A stretch of DNA of 64,000 nt from Lasioglossum baleicum (lineage: Eukaryota; Arthropoda; Insecta; Hymenoptera; Halictidae), in NCBI RefSeq assembly GCF_051020765.1, contig NC_134948.1, positions 1,604,501-1,668,500 on the forward strand. The letters run 5' to 3'. Below are positions 56,601-64,000 of the stretch, piece by piece. Each line of letters opens with the position of its first letter. The first letter of the stretch is position 1. The notes under the pieces are model-generated. The model was not told the DNA's origin, did no database searches, and saw only the letters and a program-made list of their open reading frames with translations. The translations under genes were made by a program, and so were the position numbers.

Positions 56601-59600
56601 CATGGGAATTTTCATGGCCTGGTGGACAACCGCTGGACTGACGCGCTCTCGCTTCTGCTCGATAGCTCGCTCGTATTTTTATTAATATTCCTGTGCAGTC
56701 ACGCAATTAGTTAAGTTAAACTTTCAGTCGGAGGACCAGAAATTTGACACTTTCCTCGATGTCGTATTATACGGTTGGACGACGAAGTGATAGTCTTTCA
56801 ATCCTGGTGCGAGGAATCCAAGACCTGACTAATATGGCAGCGTTATTACCTGTTAAATGCGGATTCCTCGCACGAGAATTCATACTTTTATCATTTTTCC
56901 GTCGAATTGTGCAATATTACATTCAGAAAAATCGTAAATTTTTGATACAAATCTTATCAAACGCGAATTTTTAGATTTCCTATATTAAATAGCTTTGAGA
57001 TGCATTTCAACGTGCTCTGCAGAATGCAGCGAATTTAAAAAAGGAGAATGGGGGAACGTTGATTAATTAGAATTCGAACATTGATTCCGTGGCTGAATCG
57101 ACGACCCAGTTTCCATGCGGGATTCTTCGATCCCTCTTCGTTACTTTGACTGTTTGTCGTTCGAGTCGTGAGAGACCGCAGAATTGATTGAGCCTGCGAG
57201 GAGAGCGCAAAGTTAGAGACGATGCACAACCGGCGACAATAAATTCCGCGAGAATAGCGCTTGTACGCCGATGAAATAATCGCGAGGCAGAGAACCGCGT
57301 CTCACAGTGAACGCACCGTTGACGGGACGTTATTGCAAAACTGTACCGGTGCAGAACGGGATGGACGTCGACGGTGCACGCGTTCCCCCTTCCAGCCCCC
57401 CACCCCCCGCTGATATTAATTTCCACTTTGATACTGATAGCTCGGAACGGCTGCTCCGCCGTTTGCATTGTTTCGCTTCTTCGACGAGACGGTTCTGCAG
57501 GCGATTGTCGGCTCTATAAGCTGATCTTGCGTTATTGATTTACGCTCCGCGGTCGCTGGGTCCCCTCAGACCCATCTGTATTTGGCAGCATCTTTAAATT
57601 GCACTTGGAATTGCAATAACAAGTGTTTCGCAGCACTTTATCCTGGAATTTGTCAGTAGGTAATGCGGATCTTTATGCAAAATAATAATTGTCTGCATCG
57701 ATTTCAAGAAATAGAAACCAAACCGAAAGTTATTACTTCCTTTAATGATTTTAATAGAGGAGAAATGTACTCTATTTTCCTATAAATGCATAAAGATCCG
57801 CAGTCTAGCAATTATATATAAGTTTGTGGCGATTAATGGCCGACATTACAGTGTAATTAGAGGCTTACAGGTATCTCGCATTGAGGAAACAAGTTTCCCA
57901 GTTGCCACAGGTAGCAACCGAATGAAACTATTTAGCCGAAGTTCCTCGAGGCGACGTTTAGGAAACCAGCCTTCAAGCTCGCTACGGCCGATCCGTTCAT
58001 TTACCTGTCGGTGCTGCAGGCTAGAACGAAGTTGTTCCTAATGCGTAACGGGAAAATTACTGCATAGATACGGGTAATAATAGACAGAATTTCTGCGATT
58101 AAACTACTTGCTGCGATTCGATGGGAACCGGGTCGATTATTTCCAACCGTTCCTGGAAAATATCAAAACTAGGTCTACAATTATGCCCATAATTATGAAA
58201 GCGGTCGAAGTTATATATTTCTTGTTTCTCAACACTAAATGAATTCCGTATAATGTTGAAATGACAAGCAAAATTTCTTCAATCATACGATTGATAACAG
58301 TAAAAATCACTTAGACATGTTTAAAAGAGTAGATTGAATGTTCGACAGAGTTTGACTCTGTTTAACAAAGTTTGAAGTCGAGAGGAAAGTTCGAAAATGA
58401 TCCTCTTCGCTTTTTCAACTGCGTACACAGGTAATCATTGCCATTTAAATTCTGAGGATGTTATTAAAACTTGGACATTGCAGTCCACGAATCAGCCATT
58501 TAATTTTCTGGTAAAATGTTTCGTCTTTCGACGTGAAAATAGTTTACAATTTCAAGTCATTTCAAATATGAACTCGGTAGAAAAATTCTGTTTCAGCAGA
58601 TATTTCGATTCGAGAACGTGTAAAAAATTTCATGAGGAATTACGTTGATCCAGACGAATGTCTAGACAGGAGAAAAGGTTAAAAATTGTGGAATCTCGGC
58701 TCGGTATAATTCGGATCGTGAGTTCAACGCTTGAGTTTGCTCATGGGGCAAATTAATGCACCCTACGCCAGACGGTGATAAATAATCGAGGAAATCGTTG
58801 GATCTCTAATGATCGCTCTGCGAACGGGTTACATTAATAATCGGAATTACTCCAGCGGCTGGTTGGTGAAGTCTTGAACGCATGACTAATTAATTGCCGT
58901 CAGACTGCTCTGTTATCATTCGACGATTATTATGAAAAAGGCGACTCTCCGCGGACGAGGAATTTTATCAAAAATCCTGTTTTACAACCGATTAACAGAA
59001 TGATTCGTCATATTGAAAAATGTCACAAACTTTTCCGAACACAGCAGACATTTTTCCAGAAAAACATCTGGTCTATTTTTTACAAGTGTGAGCGACAATT
59101 TGTTGATTTTCCGGATGGATCGCAATTGCCATGACTTGATAGCTGTATTTCACGCGGCTCCATTTTGCATCGCGATTAGAGACAAAAATGTCGATACTGT
59201 GCTAGAGAATTAGACAGGGTTTGTACGTAAACTTTCCTAACTGTAACCGAGTATAAAATATGCAGACGCATCGATCGACGTTTTCTGCAGCGGGTTCGCC
59301 TCCCACTAGAAAGAACATAGAAGCAACTTTTTCTTCCCTTTACACTTTCGTCCGTAAATCACCGGACACTTATTCTCCTTCGGCAAAATAGTAATTAAAG
59401 AATACAAGCTCGATATCATTGTTTAATTTCGATCGATGTTCCAGAAACGAAAATGCAACGAGCAGGTAAATCCAATTATAAATTCGGCATTGAAATGGAC
59501 GCGCAAAACAAACAAAACCTTATTTAACTTTTACGCAACGTTGCCGACAATATTAAAACTTGTTAAATTCCGAAGAGCATTCGCTCGGGAATCGTGCTTC

Positions 59601-60506
59601 AGCATGCATGGGCAAATATACAGCAAAATAGTATTAAAATTCCCGTGGTTATATGAGCTCGCAGTTTGTCTGACCACACACTGACACATATCACTTTGTT
59701 TCTCTTCTTTCACTCCGAAAAATGTTCACGAATACCCGCGGAACAACCGTGTTTTTTAAGTTGAAAATTTCGAACAACTTTTCACTGACCGTACACTGGT
59801 TCTTGTTCCTTTGCAGCTTTTCTTCGGCAAGTTACACCATGGAATTTTCATGGATTGCAAAGAAAAGACAAAAATCAACGTGAAATTTTTGCGAAATATT
59901 TCGTATTCACTTTTCCAGGAGAATTTAAAACGTTTAATTAAGGTTTCCGAGAATCTCAGTAGTCCCGCGAATTCGTAGTTCTCCGCTCACGGTGTGTTTC
60001 TGAAAGTTCCGCAAACACGTTGAATTATTAACTTGAAAGGGAATGTCTGGGCTCGCCGCTACCCCCGCCGCCCCGGTGGAGAAGAAAAAAGAAAGCATTG
60101 TCGTGCACGAGTCATAAACTGCAGTTCTTTTCTGTAATATTAATAAAAGAAGGTGGTCGCCGGGGAACTTTACCCGGGGAAAAACAACAACGATGCCTTT
60201 TGAAGTAATTAACACGGCCAACGAGGTCTGGGGAAGAAGATTACTCGGCTTTTATGTAGGTTGCTTCACGCTGCACACCGTCGTCCACACCGTCTGAATA
60301 TCTTTCAAGGCTTGTTCGTGGACCCGGTAGCAGGTGTACGAGGCTGGATGCAATTGCTTTTGCTCGTCATTTTAAAGCCGGAATAACCGTTCCGCCGGAG
60401 GAATGTTATTTCAACCGTATACACTTTGTCCCATTGTAATTCATACCGCAATTCCGTTTCGCTGCAGCGTCATAGGTGACCAATAATTTCGTCGTTTCTG
60501 TTCCAG
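53641..60506. other. Gene-free stretch
   Basis: No supported exon. It holds a CT tract followed by CACACA near 55029-55090, an 11-C run near 56317, and the MITE copy at 57663. The frame starting at 58397 encodes a hydrophobic start (MILFAFSTAYTG) before a GTAATC donor-like site, but it is too short to call. Confidence 0.45.
57663..57804. mobile_element. MITE copy 2 of the GCGGATCTTTATGCA family
   Basis: The left end ATGCGGATCTTTATGCA and right end TGCATAAAGATCCGCAGT are near-perfect inverted repeats. The interior is a shortened version of the copy at 22438 and shares the GATAGAAACCAAA and AGAGGAGAAAT blocks in the same orientation. Confidence 0.8.
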
Positions 60507-60560
60507 GTGAGTCTGAATTCATTCCTCGGCCTCGTCAGCGTGGTCGTTACACCAGCGCTC
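60507..60560 (+). CDS. Probable 54-nt internal exon encoding a hydrophobic segment
   Basis: The acceptor TTTCTGTTCCAG precedes 60507 and the consensus donor GTAAGT begins at 60561. In phase 0 the exon reads VSLNSFLGLVSVVVTPAL, 18 codons with mostly G/C third positions. It could form most of a membrane-spanning helix. A second frame is also open (ESEFIPRPRQRGRYTSA), so the phase is not proved. The CAG|GTGAGT at the acceptor could alternatively be a donor, but all three upstream frames have stops within about 30 nt. Parent gene unknown. Confidence 0.4.
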
Positions 60561-63500
60561 GTAAGTCTTGTTGTTCATTTAACAAATTACCGTAACGTTG
60601 ACAAAACTCCGATGCCGTTGTGCAAACGATTCTGTTGACATTTCCATTTAAATGTTAATCTGTATGCAGGGTCGAGCGAATTCGTTAGTGGATTTGTTAT
60701 ACGTTCCACTGCGAATGGGTTGAAATTAATTTTGCAGTTGCATAATTCTGCATAAATTGTCCGTCCTGATACGCAGACGACACCGACGGGCAGAGGGTTG
60801 AAATTTCTCGTTTATTCCGCGAGGGTGGTATCGATTTATCTCTCCCTGTAAAATCGACTGTTGGTAAAGCAGTGGAACACGCGAGGTGCTAGTAGAAACC
60901 TGCAACATCGATTGCAGGTCTCGATGTTATCTGCAGTTGGTGCTGGACTACTTTATCTGCTGCCGATAAGGGGGAATGTTCCGAAAGTCGGTCAAATGGG
61001 ATTCGGTTGAAATTTTGCAGATTGGTTCAGCTTCCATTAAAAACAGGAACCAATCTGCAAACTTTTTACCTCAGATAAGTATGGAAGATATCCCTGTATG
61101 GTACTACAGGAGTACACAGAAGTAGTCCCACGATCTGAAATAACGACAGCGTTGACAATTCGAGTTCCGACGGCCTCTACGCTGGAGAACGATAAATGTT
61201 GGAACTAGATCCACGAGAATCTTATATCATATACATACATATACTATCTAAGAAATCGGTGGTCGCTTTAATCACATAGGAATTGTGACACGGAAATGGT
61301 GACGAGAGCTCCTCCGTCGAGGTTACTTAAAAATTTGCAGTCGACGCGGGACTGGCTATTCCTCATCCGGGAAATGGCTTCGCGAAGAAGCAAATCCTGC
61401 TCCCCGGTGAATCTCGCGGAGTTTATGACCGCCACTTTATATTCACGACGCGCCTTACCTAGAAAGTACGTTTTATTTAAATCGCCGACCCTCCAAGATC
61501 CTCCATGGGGTCGTCATCATCTGAATCTGCTGTGAAACCACGCACTTAGGCTTACCGAATAAATTTCGTGATACCAGTTCACCCACCTCGAGCACCTGCC
61601 GAATGATTTCGGCATTCATTTTGATAAATGAAAAAGAAGGAAAATCGGTACAATTTGAACGGCCTCGCTGTTGAGCGTGCTCGATTTAGCAGAGGATCAG
61701 GACGAGGGTAAAAGTGGCGTTAATGATGTATCAGGTGCTCGGAAGTCGCGTCAGGCGTCGATTAACAATGTCGGCGATTGACGGCGAGCAAAATTGGCCG
61801 AAACGGGACCCGATTGGCAATCAATGGGACTGTCAAACCGGGCCGGTAATCTCATCCGCGTTACGTTCATTCGTCACGGCGAGCTCGCGTGTCGGGCTAA
61901 TTTTCCGGCGTGCGGACTCGTTATTGGGAACGGTTTTGTTAGCCCCCGTGAAAACGTCATCTCGGACGTTCTCGTCGATCAATTTAATGCAACGTGAGCG
62001 CGCGCCCCCGATGACGGAAACGACGGCCCTATTATCGCGCGCCGGCATCGATTGTTCGAACCGTGAAACGGTGACGAGTTTTCGTTCGTCCGCGAAGGTG
62101 AGGCGGATCCCGCACGCCTCGCTGACTCTTTTCACCGGGGCCGACGTTTTTTCTCGTCTGCGACCGATTTAGCGGACCGTTAACGAGCCATATTGCGTTC
62201 CTGTACCGATTCGACCATTTTTATTCATACAATTCCCTCGTGTTTCGATAACTCGACGATTTATACACGAATTATACACGAACGACAACAGCTGACCAGA
62301 CAAGCGAGAGGACTAATCGATTCCGCATAAAAAAATGTGGTATACACTTTTTTGATTCGAGACCTGGGTCTCGAGAAAATGGACTCCAAAGTTCAGGGTG
62401 CGCGCACGTGCTCGTAGCGCAAGTACAATCAATCAGTCATGCACAGACACGGTGAAGCGAATCTTTCGAGTCGATTATAGTAAATATTCGATGGACGCAA
62501 GGTCCTCGGGGAGGTTCGTTTGCATAGTTGGTAGAGAGACACTATTTCTTTGTGCTTCAGTGAAGGGGATATTTGTTTTGCATCCAACGTGTGACACCTT
62601 CTTAGTATCTCTGCAGTTTTGCATGTAGATTAACCCAACTGGGATTAGAAAATTGTTGGATTGCGGGTTGTCAGGTTTATTTTATGTTTTTGTGGTTTTC
62701 TAAGGGGAATAATGTCTCCGAGGTGGGTCTTTGATTATTCACTCGCGAGAAATCAAAATACGTCTCACGTTCGAGTGGAGCGTCTAGGGCCTTGGGAGGG
62801 GGCGCAGGGTTCGAGAAGGCGGCTATAAATCAATCGGAGCGTCGATATTGGCCGGCGTCGTAAACTCGGACGGATTCCCGGAGGAAATCAGAGGGCGAAA
62901 TGGCTGAGGCGCAGACTTGCTCCGGTGCTTCCGGTAACCCGGCGCGTTTCCTTTCATGTTTCGTGCCGTTCCCGACACGTTTACCGCCGCTTGAGACCGA
63001 ATACAGGACTCATTACACGTTTTTCCTTTTGCAAAAAAATTTCCATTAGCACCCCGGGGACGGTTGACGTTCGACGGAAGCGATTTTCCCGAGAGCATTT
63101 AACCGACCGGCAACCGACAATCGTCAATCTTTCTCTGTAACTGCTCGTAAGACAGAAAAATATTTTTCTATACGGTGGGGAAACAGTTCCGGTAAATGTC
63201 TCGTGAACTGCTGGTGCTAGAAAAATAATGTACATACTAAAATTCGTTTGTTCAAACGATGCATTTAAAAATATAAGGAATGCATATTTAAGCGTGAAAC
63301 AGAGTAAATTTTCAAAAGGTTGAATAGAGTTAATGTGAGTTGTGAAGAACTTTGTTGCTCACTCGGAGTGGATTCCCGCTCGCTGTATTGTTTCCTGGTC
63401 AATAATAAGCGAAAGGGGGATGTAACCTTTGTAAATAAATGACTGGAATACCCGTACCAAGCTGCATGCACGATGAAAAGTTAAAACAGGCTGACGGCAG

Positions 63501-64000
63501 GTATGACGCGACATAAATATTAATCTGACAACAGCTTTTCACTTTCCGCTGACAGGGAATTCAGGTGTTCATGTCTTTTTAACCAGCTTTTCCACCGCCG
63601 CCGCCGGTCGCAATTGCTCGAGCTTTTTAAGAGAGGCGTGATCAAATGTTTAACGCTACGTTGAACGCTTGTGTTAATTGATTCAAGTGACTCCGCGAGC
63701 CACCTATTGAATTCTGTTTCAATTGGAAACTCGAGGCTGCGACAATGCACTACCGTCAAAGGGAATATCGATTAAAACTTTACTTTTCGACTTCGATCGT
63801 CGCGAATTGAATTTCTCGCGACGTGTTGCTCCATTCTTTACTTTGCGAAGTGCTGCGAAAAGTTCGCAGCTGTGCGGCTTATGCATATTTATGCCTTGGG
63901 GAGAGGAAAAAAGTAGCTACACGACGCGTTCGATGCAACTTTTCGCGAGTTCCTCGCCGTGCATGTCGATGATCCAATACTCGAGTGATAAGAGTAATGG
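60561..64000. other. Gene-free stretch to the window end
   Basis: A short perfect hairpin lies at 61014-61061. Overlapping GC-rich frames at 61714-62172 occur on both strands and reflect few stops, not coding. Nothing else is supported. If the 60507 exon is real, this is its downstream intron. Confidence 0.45.
61014..61061. repeat. Perfect 15-bp hairpin with an 18-nt loop
   Basis: TTTGCAGATTGGTTC at 61014-61028 pairs exactly with GAACCAATCTGCAAA at 61047-61061. The flanks extend the stem only imperfectly. It is too short to be a standard microRNA precursor unless the flanks pair. Confidence 0.7.

Noticed and set aside
58397..58434. Short hydrophobic ATG exon before GTAATC
   Set aside because: Only 12 codons, a weak donor and no partner exon. 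Not distinguishable from chance.
61714..62172. 152-codon plus-strand frame overlapping a 100-codon minus-strand frame
   Set aside because: Both come from a CG-rich patch with few stop codons. No splice signals or recognisable motif.

Overview
This is nuclear DNA from an insect. The evidence is intron-split genes with GT-AG junctions and short introns (64-141 bp in one gene), large gene-poor spans, many foldback transposon remnants with TA or TTAA target duplications, GA/CT microsatellites and TCAGT-type initiators. The abundance of CpG dinucleotides together with A/T-rich spacer resembles Hymenoptera (bee, ant or wasp). That assignment is an inference from composition, not from a marker gene. 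No bacterial gene organisation, CRISPR array, rRNA or convincing tRNA was seen.

Only one gene can be read from start to stop. It is a six-exon minus-strand gene at 38124-31279 whose junctions all join in frame to give a 1935-residue protein. The protein has coiled coil at the N-terminus, four 32-residue repeats, a 7-residue heptad array, a very acidic middle with ten 7-residue (I/V)IPEEEG units, and a cysteine part built on CxC motifs, including seven 23-residue units. I do not recognise the family. The build (coiled coil, charged repeats, CxC) suggests a structural, possibly sperm-tail or axonemal, protein. That is a hypothesis.

Three isolated exon candidates lie on the plus strand. One at about 13996-14420 is polyQ/acidic. 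One at 27520-27602 is a short Arg-rich N-terminus ending in a strong GTGAGT donor. One at 60507-60560 is a 54-nt hydrophobic exon with good splice signals on both sides. The first two end in the same intron phase, so they could be alternative first exons of one gene lying mostly outside the window. A weaker minus-strand first exon is at 50697-50616.

Layout: 1-13995 has no supported CDS (candidate TATA/Inr promoter near 1189, a 423-bp palindromic element at 8439, a 20-bp tandem repeat at 12361). 13996-15160 has the polyQ exon and a 310-bp tandem duplication. 15160-27230 is gene-free with a Transib- or hAT-like foldback element (18170), a TA-flanked foldback (19278), an inverted-duplicate mariner/maT remnant (23553-24481) and a small repeat family (22438, 25386, and 57663 further on). 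27520-29100 has the short exon, a near-perfect 65-bp hairpin and a degenerate array of about 200 bp period. 31279-38124 is the large gene with a TTAA-flanked element in intron 1. 38900-39860 is a two-level satellite-like array. 41095-44520 has 28-bp and 53-bp minisatellites, the latter split by an inserted element. 45898 is a long (TC)n tract. 50616-53640 has the candidate exon and two copies of one foldback repeat. 60507-64000 has the hydrophobic exon, a short hairpin and otherwise plain non-coding DNA.
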